From Bifidobacterium thermophilum DSM 20210 (lineage in GTDB: Bacteria > Actinomycetota > Actinomycetes > Actinomycetales > Bifidobacteriaceae), in the NCBI GenBank assembly GCA_000771265.1, contig JDUB01000007.1:62001-126000 (forward strand): a stretch of DNA of 64,000 bases, in the 5' to 3' direction. The translations under genes and the position numbers were made by a program. Each line of letters begins with the position of its first letter. Position 1 is the stretch's first letter. Shown one piece after another: positions 24,939 to 33,302 of the stretch. The notes below the pieces were generated by a model that worked only from the letters and a program-made list of their open reading frames with translations, had not been told where the DNA came from and did no database searches.

Positions 24939-26075
24939 ATGGCTGGTCTGCGTGGTCCCGATAGTGCTGAGGATGAGCGCCGATTCGGCGATGCGGCCGT
25001 GCTCCCCGAGACTGTGGACATCAACATACGCCAGCTTGACCCGATTCCCGCGCCGCGCGCCTTCCTGCGTGAGTTGCCGTTGACCGACGATGCGCGTGAT
25101 CTGGTGCTGCGTTCGCGTCAGGAAATCCGCGATATTATGCACGGTCGTGATGACCGTCTGCTCGTGCTTGTCGGCCCCTGCTCGATCCACGACCCCAAAG
25201 CGGCCCACGAATACGCGACCAAGCTTGCCGCCGTCAACCGCGAGTTGAGCGACCGTCTGCTCATCGTCATGCGCGTGTATTTCGAAAAGCCGCGCACGAC
25301 CATCGGCTGGAAAGGCCTGATCAACGACCCAGACCTCGACGGTCGGTTCAATATCCGCAAAGGCATGTGGCTGGCGCGCAAAGTCCTGACTGATGTGCTG
25401 GGTCTGGGCTTGCCGGCCGCCACCGAATGGCTTGACCCGATTACTCCGCAGTACTTGTGCGACCTGATCAGTTGGGGCGCAATCGGCGCCCGCAACACGG
25501 AAAGCCAGGTGCACCGCGAGCTGGCGAGCGGTCTGTCCATGCCGGTCGGTTTCAAGAACTCCACGGACGGATCGATTAAAGCGGCTGCGGATTCCTGCTA
25601 TACCGCTGGATTCGAGCATCATTTCCTCTCGATTAATCTTGATGGCCGTGTGATTTCGGCTGAAACGAAGGGCAATCCCGACTGCCATGTGGTTTTGCGC
25701 GGTTCCAGCCACGGCCCCAATTACGACCCCGAGTCGGTCGCTGCCGCGCTTGAGGCGCTCAAGGCCTCGAAGGCGACCGGCGTAAGCGAGGCGGGCGTAG
25801 TCATTGATGCCGCCCATGGCAACTGCGGCAAGGACGAGGTCCGCGAAGCAGCTGTGGTCGAAAATATCGCCGGGCGCATCGCACAAGGTGAGCCGGGTAT
25901 TTTCGGTGTGATGATGGAAAGTTTCCTGAAGGGCGGTCATCAGAAGCCCGCTCCACTCGACCAGCTTGTCTACGGCCAATCCGTCACGGACGCCTGCGTG
26001 CCGTGGGATCGCACCGACCAGCTGCTGCACACGCTCGCTGACGCGGTCACTGCACGCCGTTCCTTGAACCAGTAG
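24939..26075 (+). CDS. aroG: 3-deoxy-7-phosphoheptulonate (DAHP) synthase, first copy
   Basis: The 378-aa enzyme condenses phosphoenolpyruvate and erythrose 4-phosphate, the first step of the shikimate pathway. Class I (AroFGH-type) markers are VGPCSIHDPKAAHEYA, RVYFEKPRTTIGWKGL, WGAIGARNTESQ, VLRGSSHGPNYD and VIDAAHGNCGKD. The ATG at 24939 has AAAGGAGAG 7 bp upstream. The second copy lies 127 bp downstream. In E. coli such isozymes differ in feedback inhibition by Phe, Tyr or Trp; which applies here cannot be read from the sequence. Confidence 0.95.
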   Translation: MAGLRGPDSAEDERRFGDAAVLPETVDINIRQLDPIPAPRAFLRELPLTDDARDLVLRSRQEIRDIMHGRDDRLLVLVGPCSIHDPKAAHEYATKLAAVNRELSDRLLIVMRVYFEKPRTTIGWKGLINDPDLDGRFNIRKGMWLARKVLTDVLGLGLPAATEWLDPITPQYLCDLISWGAIGARNTESQVHRELASGLSMPVGFKNSTDGSIKAAADSCYTAGFEHHFLSINLDGRVISAETKGNPDCHVVLRGSSHGPNYDPESVAAALEALKASKATGVSEAGVVIDAAHGNCGKDEVREAAVVENIAGRIAQGEPGIFGVMMESFLKGGHQKPAPLDQLVYGQSVTDACVPWDRTDQLLHTLADAVTARRSLNQ

Positions 26076-26127
26076 CCTGGTGGTCCGGTAGTCCCGTGAT
26101 CAGGTAGTCCGGTACTTCGGTAGTCCG
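26072..26127. repeat. Seven 8-bp tandem repeats between the DAHP synthase genes
   Basis: Consecutive units GTAGCCTG, GTGGTCCG, GTAGTCCC, GTGATCAG, GTAGTCCG, GTACTTCG, GTAGTCCG. The first unit includes the TAG stop codon of aroG. Confidence 0.85.
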
Positions 26128-26202
26128 GGCCTGCCGTCGGTCACTGTCTTGCCCGCCTTCTACTCGGTGGCGTTATGCTTGAGTCAGTATGGACGAAAGG
26201 GC

Positions 26203-27501
26203 ATGATGAACGACCAGAAGAAGGACCCGAGAACCCCGTCGGCATCAGAGCGGCCGTCAGGCAGGCCAGACAGCCAGGAGGCGCCGCAGCACGCGGCGTA
26301 TCCTTTGCATGTCGGCCAGCAGCCGCTGAATTCGCCGGAGGATTTGCGCGCGATTCACGAGGCAATCAGCGAAGGCAAGAATCCTTTGGAAGCGACGGAT
26401 GTTCCGCGCTGGGAGGATCAGGTCGGTGTCAGCCGCATTATCAACCGCCGTGTGCTTGAACTCGAGCCGCTGCCCACGCCGGCGCAAGTGCTGTCGTCGC
26501 TGCCGCTGTCGCAGCAGGCGGAGAATCTCGTCGCCTATTCGCGCGATGAGATCCGGGCGTGCCTGTACGGGCAGGACGACCGTCTGATGGTCATCGTGGG
26601 CCCCTGTTCGGTCCATGATCCCAAGGCTGCGCTTGATTACGCGCATCGCCTGTCCGCGCTGAAAGACGAGCTGGATGACCAGTTGCTGATCGTCATGCGT
26701 GTGTATTTCGAAAAGCCGCGCACGACAATCGGTTGGAAAGGTCTGATTAACGACCCCGACATCGACGGCAGCCATCAGATTCGCAAGGGCCTGCTGCTCG
26801 CCCGCCGCGTGCTGCTCAGCGTGCTGGACACCGGGCTTGCTGCCGCGACCGAATTCCTGGAGCCGACATCGCCGCAGTATATCGCCGATGCGATCAGCTG
26901 GGGAGCAATCGGCGCGCGTAATACGGAAAGCCAGATTCACCGTCAGCTGGCGAGCGGCCTGTCTATGCCAGTTGGTTTCAAGAACGCCACGGACGGATCC
27001 GTCAAGGCGGCGGTCAATGGGTGCTATGCGGCCGCCCAACAGCACACGTTTTTCGGTATCGACCATCTGGGACGCGCGAGCGCTGTCGAAACGCTCGGCA
27101 ATCCCGACTGCCATGTGGTGTTGCGCGGCTCGAGCCACGGGCCGAATTACGATGCGCAATCCGTCGCGCAGGCGATGGCGGACATCCGCGCGATGCTGCC
27201 CGCTGATTCCGCGGCGGCGCATGGGTTGATCGTCGATTGCTCGCACGGCAATTCCGGCAAGGACGAGCATCGTCAGGCGCAGGTCGTGCGCGATATCGCC
27301 GCGAGGATCGCCCAGGGCGAGCGCGGCATCACCGGTGTGATGATGGAGAGCTTCCTTGAGGGCGGCAACCAGAAGCCTGCCCCGCTTAATCAGCTGGTTT
27401 ACGGCCAATCCATAACCGACCGTTGCCTGTCGTGGCCTGATACCGAACAACTGTTGCGTGAATTGGCGCAAGCCGTCGCGCAACGTCGCTGGAACGAGTG
27501 A
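26203..27501 (+). CDS. DAHP synthase, second copy with N-terminal extension
   Basis: 432 aa, the same class I fold as the upstream gene and clearly paralogous: VGPCSVHDPKAALDYA, VYFEKPRTTIGWKGL, WGAIGARNTESQIHRQLASG, VLRGSSHGPNYD and VDCSHGNSGKD. It has about 55 extra N-terminal residues, Pro/Gln/Ser-rich and then helical, that the first copy lacks and that could affect regulation. Start 26203 (or ATG 26206) follows GAAAGG. TATGCT at 26174-26179 is a likely -10 box, so the gene may have its own promoter. Two adjacent isozymes allow separate feedback control. Confidence 0.93.
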   Translation: MMNDQKKDPRTPSASERPSGRPDSQEAPQHAAYPLHVGQQPLNSPEDLRAIHEAISEGKNPLEATDVPRWEDQVGVSRIINRRVLELEPLPTPAQVLSSLPLSQQAENLVAYSRDEIRACLYGQDDRLMVIVGPCSVHDPKAALDYAHRLSALKDELDDQLLIVMRVYFEKPRTTIGWKGLINDPDIDGSHQIRKGLLLARRVLLSVLDTGLAAATEFLEPTSPQYIADAISWGAIGARNTESQIHRQLASGLSMPVGFKNATDGSVKAAVNGCYAAAQQHTFFGIDHLGRASAVETLGNPDCHVVLRGSSHGPNYDAQSVAQAMADIRAMLPADSAAAHGLIVDCSHGNSGKDEHRQAQVVRDIAARIAQGERGITGVMMESFLEGGNQKPAPLNQLVYGQSITDRCLSWPDTEQLLRELAQAVAQRRWNE

Positions 27502-27513
27502 TTCGGGCGGCAA

Positions 27514-27585
27514 ATCAACGCACCAACGCACTAACGCGTCGGCACGGAACAACATCAGCGCATCAACACGTCAACACATCAAACC
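27514..27585. repeat. Nine 8-bp tandem repeats before the nucleosidase gene
   Basis: Consecutive 8-mers beginning ATCAACGC, ACCAACGC, ACTAACGC, then more degenerate units and ATCAGCGC, ATCAACAC, GTCAACAC, ATCAAACC. The run starts 13 bp after the preceding stop and is C/A-rich with little secondary structure. Confidence 0.8.
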
Positions 27586-27615
27586 AACGCAACACACAAG
27601 AGCAAAGGAACAACA

Positions 27616-28311
27616 ATGACCACCACCATCGCCATCATCGGGGCATTGGATGAGGAAGTCGCGCTCATCGCAGCTTCGCTGGACCACGTGGAGCACCACC
27701 GTGAGGCAAGTCTCGACGTCGCGCACGGCACCCTGACCACGAACGCTGGCGAACAGGTCCGTGTCGCCGCAACCGTCGGCGGCATGGGTCTGGTCAATGC
27801 GGCCGCGACCACCCAGTACCTCATCGACACCTACCATCCGCAGGCTGTGATTTTCTCCGGCATCGCCGGCAATCTCAACCGCGACCTGCATATCAACGAT
27901 GTCGTCCTGGGCGGCACCTTGCGTTATCTGGACACTGACATGCGTCTGGTCGGCCAGTGGAAGCCGAAAACCGAGGAATTCCATTCCGATGTCCACCTGT
28001 TGGACGTCGCCTCGGCAGCCCTCGATGCGGCCGGAATCAAACATGTTGTCGGCACGATCGCATCCGGCAATTACTTCGTCGATTCGCCTGAGAAGGTCGA
28101 GGAAGTGCGGGAGACTACCGGCGCCGACGCGGTCGAGATGGAAGGCGCCGCTGTCGCGCATGTCGCTGCACGCAACGATGTGCCGGCCCTCGTGATCCGC
28201 GCGCTGAGCGACAACGCCGACACCGATTATGAAGTGTTCAAGGAATTTGACATCTCCGAGTACGCGGATACCGCTGCCCGCCTTGCCATCGACATCGTGC
28301 GCCGGCTGTAA
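27616..28311 (+). CDS. mtnN: 5'-methylthioadenosine/S-adenosylhomocysteine nucleosidase
   Basis: The 231-aa enzyme cleaves adenine from MTA and SAH, recycling methyl-transfer and polyamine by-products; the SRH product feeds LuxS where present. Family motifs: IAIIGALDEEVALI at the N-terminus, GGMGLVNAAATTQYLI, IFSGIAGNLN, ATIASGNYFV-like (GTIASGNYFVDS), DAVEMEGAAVAHVA and IRALSDNAD with the catalytic Asp. The ATG has AAAGGAAC upstream. It is monocistronic, flanked by two different tandem repeats. Confidence 0.95.
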   Translation: MTTTIAIIGALDEEVALIAASLDHVEHHREASLDVAHGTLTTNAGEQVRVAATVGGMGLVNAAATTQYLIDTYHPQAVIFSGIAGNLNRDLHINDVVLGGTLRYLDTDMRLVGQWKPKTEEFHSDVHLLDVASAALDAAGIKHVVGTIASGNYFVDSPEKVEEVRETTGADAVEMEGAAVAHVAARNDVPALVIRALSDNADTDYEVFKEFDISEYADTAARLAIDIVRRL

Positions 28312-28341
28312 GCGGCTGTAAACGCTGTCAGCGGCGGTCAG
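28303..28341. repeat. Four ~10-bp tandem repeats at the mtnN stop codon
   Basis: CGGCTGTAAG, CGGCTGTAAA, CGCTGTCAG, CGGCGGTCAG. The first unit contains the mtnN stop. Confidence 0.7.
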
Positions 28342-28505
28342 CGGGAATACGCTGCCGTAAGTCCGCCGTGCGCGACACAGCGCAGCCGCGGATTCGGCGG
28401 TGAATATGAACAGCAGGCGAACTTTAGTCAAACTCGGGTATGCCAAAGCATCTGTGAGGTTACGCTTGACATGGAGTCGCCGCGACTGCGGCACAGGGAG
28501 GAACG

Positions 28506-29963
28506 ATGGACGCACGTCAATTGGCCATCGCCGTAATCGTTGTGGTCGCGGTGTCGGCGCTCGCCGTCCTGCTTGGATACCGTTGGGGACGCCGCGCGAG
28601 CGCACAGACCCGGCATGATGCGGGCGAATCTGGAGCTGGCACGAAGGGCAATCCGGCAGAGGAACCCGCCAAGGAGACTGCCGCCCAATCGAACGATGTC
28701 GGCGGCTTCACCCGGCAGCAGAGCGTGTTCGGCTGCGGAACGGTCCGTCAGGCGGAAGAACAGTTCATCAAGACGATGCCTGACATGCTGGTAATCGCGG
28801 ATGATCAGGGGCATATCCGCTATGTCAGTCCCGCGGCAGAAGCGCTCGCCGTCGTCAAAGATGGTCAATTCGTCAGTGACGACATGGCGCAGGTTGCGGC
28901 GATGGTCGCGGCGGACGGGCAAATCCGGGACCGCGAAATCACCTTGGAAAGCCGGCAGCTGCTCGGCGAAGGAGACCGGCCGGGCCGCGGTGTCAAAGCA
29001 GGGACGGCAAGCCCGACGCACACGCGCCATCTCATGATTCACGCAGGGCCGATCGACGAGAGCCGTGTGGCCGTGTTCATCCGCGATATCAGTGAACGCC
29101 GCCGGTTTGAAATGATGCGCCGCGATTTCGTGACGAATGTATCGCACGAACTGAAAACACCTGCCGGGGCGATATCGTTGCTTGCCGAGACCATCACCGA
29201 CGCGGCGGACGACCCGGATGCCGTGCGTTATTTCTCGGGCCGGATTTCGAAGGAATCAGAACGCCTGACCAATCTCGTCCAGCGTCTGATCGAGTTGCAG
29301 CGCGCGGAAAGCACGGCCGGCATCGCTTCCGCACGTCAAGTCGACGCGCTGGATGTGGTCAGGGACGCCGCCCAACAGAACGCCGTGCAGGCCGAGCACA
29401 AGAATATCGATATCCGTGTGACGCATACCGGTGGTCCGGCGCTTATCATGGTTGATTCCCGTGCGCTGACCACGGCGGTCAAGAACCTGATTGAGAACGC
29501 GATTCACTATTCCCCCGAAGGGACGACCGTCACCGCTGATATCGCGCGGCATGACGCCGAGGGGACGGTGACCATCCGGGTGATTGATCAGGGGATAGGC
29601 ATTCCTGAACAGTCACTGGATCGTATCTTCGAGCGCTTCTATCGCGTGGACCCTGCCAGGTCGCGCGATACCGGCGGAACCGGGCTCGGGCTGGCAATCA
29701 CGAAACATTGCGTCGAGGAGTGCGGCGGCACGATTTCAGCGTGGTCGCACGAGGGGAGCGGCTCGACGTTCACGATTGAACTTCCGTTGGCCTGTGGCGA
29801 CGATCATGATGCGTCCGCAAGCAGCCAAGAGGCTGCTGATACGTCCATCCGGGCTGTCGGGAAGCCGCCGTCGCAAGAGCGGACGGACAGGCAGGCCGTA
29901 GAGACGGGACAGATGGAACAGCAAGGAGCAGAACAACAGCATGACACGCATTCTGATCGTTGA
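28506..29963 (+). CDS. senX3: Sensor histidine kinase, SenX3/PhoR-like
   Basis: 485 aa. One N-terminal membrane helix (~6-25) with no sizeable outside domain, a PAS-like domain (~75-200, DMLVIADDQGHIRYVSPAAE), a HisKA domain with phosphorylated His214 in FVTNVSHELKTPAGAISLL, and a HATPase domain (NLIENAIHYSPEG, DQGIGIP, GGTGLGLAI). The C-terminal ~55 residues are Gln/Ala/Ser-rich. It overlaps the response-regulator gene by 23 bp and sits upstream of pstSCAB, which points to phosphate sensing. As in PhoR/SenX3 systems, the signal probably comes from the Pst transporter. No phoU is present in this window. Confidence 0.88.
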   Translation: MDARQLAIAVIVVVAVSALAVLLGYRWGRRASAQTRHDAGESGAGTKGNPAEEPAKETAAQSNDVGGFTRQQSVFGCGTVRQAEEQFIKTMPDMLVIADDQGHIRYVSPAAEALAVVKDGQFVSDDMAQVAAMVAADGQIRDREITLESRQLLGEGDRPGRGVKAGTASPTHTRHLMIHAGPIDESRVAVFIRDISERRRFEMMRRDFVTNVSHELKTPAGAISLLAETITDAADDPDAVRYFSGRISKESERLTNLVQRLIELQRAESTAGIASARQVDALDVVRDAAQQNAVQAEHKNIDIRVTHTGGPALIMVDSRALTTAVKNLIENAIHYSPEGTTVTADIARHDAEGTVTIRVIDQGIGIPEQSLDRIFERFYRVDPARSRDTGGTGLGLAITKHCVEECGGTISAWSHEGSGSTFTIELPLACGDDHDASASSQEAADTSIRAVGKPPSQERTDRQAVETGQMEQQGAEQQHDTHSDR

Positions 29964-30645
29964 AGATGAGGAATCCTATCGAGAACCGTTGGTCTATCAG
30001 CTGACCCGCGAAGGATATGACGTCGAGGCCGCCGAAACTGGCGAGGAGGGCTTGGAACTGTTCACTCGCGGCGGCGCAGACCTGGTTTTACTTGACCTGA
30101 TGCTTCCCGGCATCGACGGAATCGCGTTGTGCCGGCGCATCCGCGAGCAGAGCCGCGTGCCGATTATCATGCTCACCGCGAAAAGCGCGGAGATCGACAA
30201 AGTCGTCGGGCTGGAAATAGGTGCAGATGACTATGTGACCAAACCGTATTCGTTCCGCGAGCTGTTGGCGCGCATCCGTGCGGTGCTGCGCCGCAATCAG
30301 TCCGTAGAACAGGCGTCCGGCGCGCAGGATGACGATGTCGCGCTCGTCTGCGGCGATATCACCATGCATGTGGGCGAGCATCAGGTCACCGTGCGCGGGC
30401 AGGATGTGTTCTTCCCGCTCAAGGAATTCGAGTTGCTCGAATACCTCATGCAGAACAAGGGGCGCGTGATGACCCGACACCAGCTGATTGACCGTATTTG
30501 GGGGTCGAATTATGTCGGCGATACCAAGACGTTGGACGTGCATGTCAAGCGCGTGCGTTCCAAGATCGAGACCGATCCGTCCCACCCGCAGTACCTGACG
30601 ACCGTGCGCGGCCTGGGCTACAAAATCGACGACCCCGCCAAGTGA
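29941..30645 (+). CDS. regX3: OmpR-family response regulator, RegX3/PhoP-like
   Basis: 234 aa: receiver domain (1-120) with phospho-acceptor Asp52 in LLDLMLPGIDG and Lys in VTKPYSFRELLARIRAVLRR, then a winged-helix DNA-binding domain (~135-230) ending TVRGLGYKIDDP. It overlaps the kinase gene. The likely target is the PHO-box-like direct repeat at 30874-30895 before pstS. The ATG at 29941 has GCAAGGAG about 11 bp upstream. Confidence 0.92.
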   Translation: MTRILIVEDEESYREPLVYQLTREGYDVEAAETGEEGLELFTRGGADLVLLDLMLPGIDGIALCRRIREQSRVPIIMLTAKSAEIDKVVGLEIGADDYVTKPYSFRELLARIRAVLRRNQSVEQASGAQDDDVALVCGDITMHVGEHQVTVRGQDVFFPLKEFELLEYLMQNKGRVMTRHQLIDRIWGSNYVGDTKTLDVHVKRVRSKIETDPSHPQYLTTVRGLGYKIDDPAK

Positions 30646-30665
30646 CCCCGCGCGCGTCCGCTTTC

Positions 30666-30710
30666 CCAAACTGGTTACGCAGCGGGCCGTGTCGGCGTAG
30701 CTGGTTTGTG
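30666..30710. repeat. Dispersed inverted repeat, copy 4
   Basis: CCAAACTGGTTACGC at the left and GGCGTAGCTGGTTTGTG at the right; same family as 16801. It lies 20 bp after the regX3 stop. Confidence 0.85.
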
Positions 30711-30716
30711 TGCTTA

Positions 30717-30762
30717 CCCAAACTGGTTACGCGACGGGCGCTCCCAGCGTAGCCAGTTTGTG
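30717..30762. repeat. Dispersed inverted repeat, copy 5
   Basis: CCCAAACTGGTTACGC at the left and AGCGTAGCCAGTTTGTG at the right, in tandem with copy 4. Confidence 0.85.
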
Positions 30763-30873
30763 TAATTCCTGTTTCTGCCGATGCTCACACCGCCCTCAGC
30801 ATCGGTAGAAGGTTGTGGGTGGGTAATTTGCAGGAGACGCAATCCTGCGGCGGCCCCCACGATATCGACAAGA

Positions 30874-30928
30874 GTTCATCTTCCGTTCACCTGATTTGGC
30901 CCGTAGCCCCCGCAATCTCCCATAGGCT
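30874..30928 (+). promoter_or_regulatory. PHO box and promoter of pstS
   Basis: Two contiguous 11-bp direct repeats, GTTCATCTTCC (30874-30884) and GTTCACCTGAT (30885-30895), match the GTTCACC-type repeat units bound by actinobacterial PhoP. A -10 box TAGGCT lies at 30923-30928. The boxes cover the -35 region, as expected for activation. Confidence 0.7.
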
Positions 30929-31033
30929 TGAATTGTCATGAATGGAAAGGTGCCATGTTTATGATGCGGGGTACACGCTCCGAGGCACAGGGCGCAATCG
31001 CGCCCGTTGCAATGTTCAGAGGGATTAGAAGAC

Positions 31034-32164
31034 ATGCGTAAGAATTTGCTTGTACGTTCCATCGCCGCTGTTTCCGGTGTCGCCATGATCGCGGCACTTG
31101 GCGCCTGCGGAAACAACGAGCCTGCGTCTGGTACTTCCAGCTCCGGCTCGTCCTCCTCTGCCGCCGAGAAGATTTCCGGCGAGTTCCAGGGTGCCGGCGC
31201 CTCCTCGCAGCAGTCCGCTGTCGAGGCTTGGATTGCCAGCTATCAGGAGCAGAATCCTGACGCGAAGATCTCGTACAACCCGAGCGGTTCGGGCGCTGGC
31301 GTGAGCACCTTCCTCACCGGTGCCACCGCGTGGGCCGGTTCCGATGCCTCGCTGAGCGATGACGAGGTCTCCCAGTCGAAGAGCGTGTGCGCTTCCGGCA
31401 CCGCGTTCGACGTCCCGGTCTACATTTCCCCGATCGCCATCGTATTCAACTTGAAGGGCATCTCCGGCAAGGACAAGCACCTCAACCTCGACGGCGAGAC
31501 CATCGCCAAGATCTTCGACGGCAAGATCACCAAGTGGAACGATGACGCGATCAAGCAGCAGAACCCGAAGGTCAACCTGCCCGACACCGCGATCACCGTG
31601 GTCCACCGTTCCGATAAGTCCGGCACCACCAAGAACTTCCTGAGTTACGTCAAAGATGTCGCTCCGGATGCCTGGAGCTATGACCTCGGCGAGAACTGGC
31701 CGAACGAGGTCGGCCAGGGCGCCAAGGGCACTGATGGCGTGATCAACACCGTCAGCCAGGCCGACGGCACCATCGGCTACGCCGACGCCTCCAAGGCCGG
31801 CGATTTGGGCACCGTGGCCGTGAAGGTCGGCGAGAAGTACGTTCCGTATTCGGCTGAAGCCGCCGCCAAGGTCGTGGACGCTTCCCCGCTCGACGATTCC
31901 GCCAAGGGTGACAACCGTGTGGTCGTCAAGCTCGACCACACCACCAAGACCGATGGCGCCTACCCGGTCGTGCTGGTCTCCTACGACGTCGTGTGCCCGG
32001 CCTACAAGGACGCCAACACCGCGAAGTTCGTGAAGTCCTGGCTCACCTACGTGGTCAGCAAGGACGGTCAGCAGGTCGCCGCCGACAACGCCGGCTCCGC
32101 CCCGATGAGCGACACGCTGCGCGCCAAGATCACCAAGTCGATTGACGCGATCAAAACCAAGTAA
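31034..32164 (+). CDS. pstS: Phosphate ABC transporter substrate-binding lipoprotein
   Basis: 376 aa. A lipoprotein signal peptide ends in the lipobox ALGAC with the lipidated Cys at ~27, followed by a Ser/Gly-rich linker. The phosphate-binding fold shows GEFQGAGASSQQSAVEAWI, GSGAGVSTFLTG, WAGSDASLSDDEV and VHRSDKSGTTKNFLSY. It captures phosphate outside the membrane and delivers it to PstCA. The ATG at 31034 was chosen because it directly precedes the charged start of the signal peptide (MRKNLLVRS). Expression is probably under RegX3 control through the upstream PHO box. Confidence 0.95.
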   Translation: MRKNLLVRSIAAVSGVAMIAALGACGNNEPASGTSSSGSSSSAAEKISGEFQGAGASSQQSAVEAWIASYQEQNPDAKISYNPSGSGAGVSTFLTGATAWAGSDASLSDDEVSQSKSVCASGTAFDVPVYISPIAIVFNLKGISGKDKHLNLDGETIAKIFDGKITKWNDDAIKQQNPKVNLPDTAITVVHRSDKSGTTKNFLSYVKDVAPDAWSYDLGENWPNEVGQGAKGTDGVINTVSQADGTIGYADASKAGDLGTVAVKVGEKYVPYSAEAAAKVVDASPLDDSAKGDNRVVVKLDHTTKTDGAYPVVLVSYDVVCPAYKDANTAKFVKSWLTYVVSKDGQQVAADNAGSAPMSDTLRAKITKSIDAIKTK

Positions 32165-32257
32165 CGCGCGCTGAACGGTTCGCCCGGGTAGGATTCCGGG
32201 CGGGCCGTGATACGCCCGTCAGACGGTATCATCGATAATGGAATGATGAAACGATTT

Positions 32258-32294
32258 CAGGCCGCGGCCCAGCTTCAAGCCGGGGCGCGGCCTG
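32258..32294 (+). promoter_or_regulatory. Hairpin between pstS and pstC
   Basis: Stem CAGGCCGCG (32258-32266) / CGCGGCCTG (32286-32294) with a GC-rich inner part. A smaller stem, CGCCCGG/CCGGGCG, precedes it near 32183-32204. There is no U-run. Such a structure would protect pstS mRNA and lower downstream expression (inference). Confidence 0.5.
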
Positions 32295-32348
32295 AAGCCG
32301 GTTCCACCATGTGCCCGATTTACGGGCGTAAGCCCTTAAGGAGAACCT

Positions 32349-33302
32349 GTGAGTTCCGAGAAATCCACGATCGACCAACCGGTCGGCGGTAAAGCAGCGG
32401 ACAAGGTGTTCAGATGGGTCGCATTCGCATGCGGCACCCTCATCCTTGTCGTGCTTGCCGCGGTCTTTCTCTTCCTCTTCTTCCGCGCTTGGCCGCTCAT
32501 CGGCGGCGACCAGAACGCCAACAAGGCGACTATCGAGTCGTTCACCGGCAGCAAGGCGCATAACTTCTGGCAATATGTAGGGCCTCTTGCGTTCGGCACC
32601 ATCCTGGTTGCGGCGCTCGCCCTGCTTATCGCTTTCTTCGTATCCGTCGGCATCGCGCTATTCATTTCGCAGTATGCCCCCAAGGGATTGGCGACCGCGC
32701 TGAGCACGATTGTCGACCTTCTGGCGGCGATCCCGTCGGTTATCTACGGCCTGTGGGGCGGCATCGTTCTGGTGCCGGCCATCTACCCGTTCTGGAACTG
32801 GGTCGCCAAATACCTCGGCTGGATTCCGCTGTTCAAGGGACCTGCCGCCAACCCTGCCCGTACGGTCGCCACGGTGGCTGTCGTCTTGGCTGTCATGATT
32901 CTGCCGATTATTACCTCCATGGCGCGCGACGTCTACTTGCAGACTCCGCGTTTGCAGCAGGAGGCAGCGCTCGCGCTCGGTGCCACCAAGTGGGAGATGA
33001 TTAAGCTCGCGGTGCTGCCGTTCGGCAAGTCCGGCGTCGTTTCCGCTTCGATGCTCGGCCTGGGACGCGCGCTCGGCGAGACGATGGCAGTCCTCATGAT
33101 TCTTTCTCCCGGCCTGCATTACTCGTTCAAGATCCTTCAAGCGTCGCAGAACCAGACCATCGCAGCGAATATTGCCGCCCAGTATCCTGAGGCGAACTCG
33201 CTGGGCGTGTCCACGTTGATCGGCACCGGCCTTGTGCTGTTCCTGATCACCTTCGTGGTCAACTACATCGCCCGCAAGATCACGCAGAAAGTGAGCGCAT
33301 GA
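32349..33302 (+). CDS. pstC: Phosphate ABC transporter permease PstC
   Basis: 317 aa with about six membrane helices and the binding-protein-dependent permease loop (LQQEAALALGATKWEMIKLAVLPFGKSGVVSASMLGLGRALGETMAV). It forms the channel together with PstA. GTG start at 32349 with AAGGAGA 6 bp upstream. Its stop overlaps pstA (ATGA), indicating translational coupling. Confidence 0.95.
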   Translation: MSSEKSTIDQPVGGKAADKVFRWVAFACGTLILVVLAAVFLFLFFRAWPLIGGDQNANKATIESFTGSKAHNFWQYVGPLAFGTILVAALALLIAFFVSVGIALFISQYAPKGLATALSTIVDLLAAIPSVIYGLWGGIVLVPAIYPFWNWVAKYLGWIPLFKGPAANPARTVATVAVVLAVMILPIITSMARDVYLQTPRLQQEAALALGATKWEMIKLAVLPFGKSGVVSASMLGLGRALGETMAVLMILSPGLHYSFKILQASQNQTIAANIAAQYPEANSLGVSTLIGTGLVLFLITFVVNYIARKITQKVSA

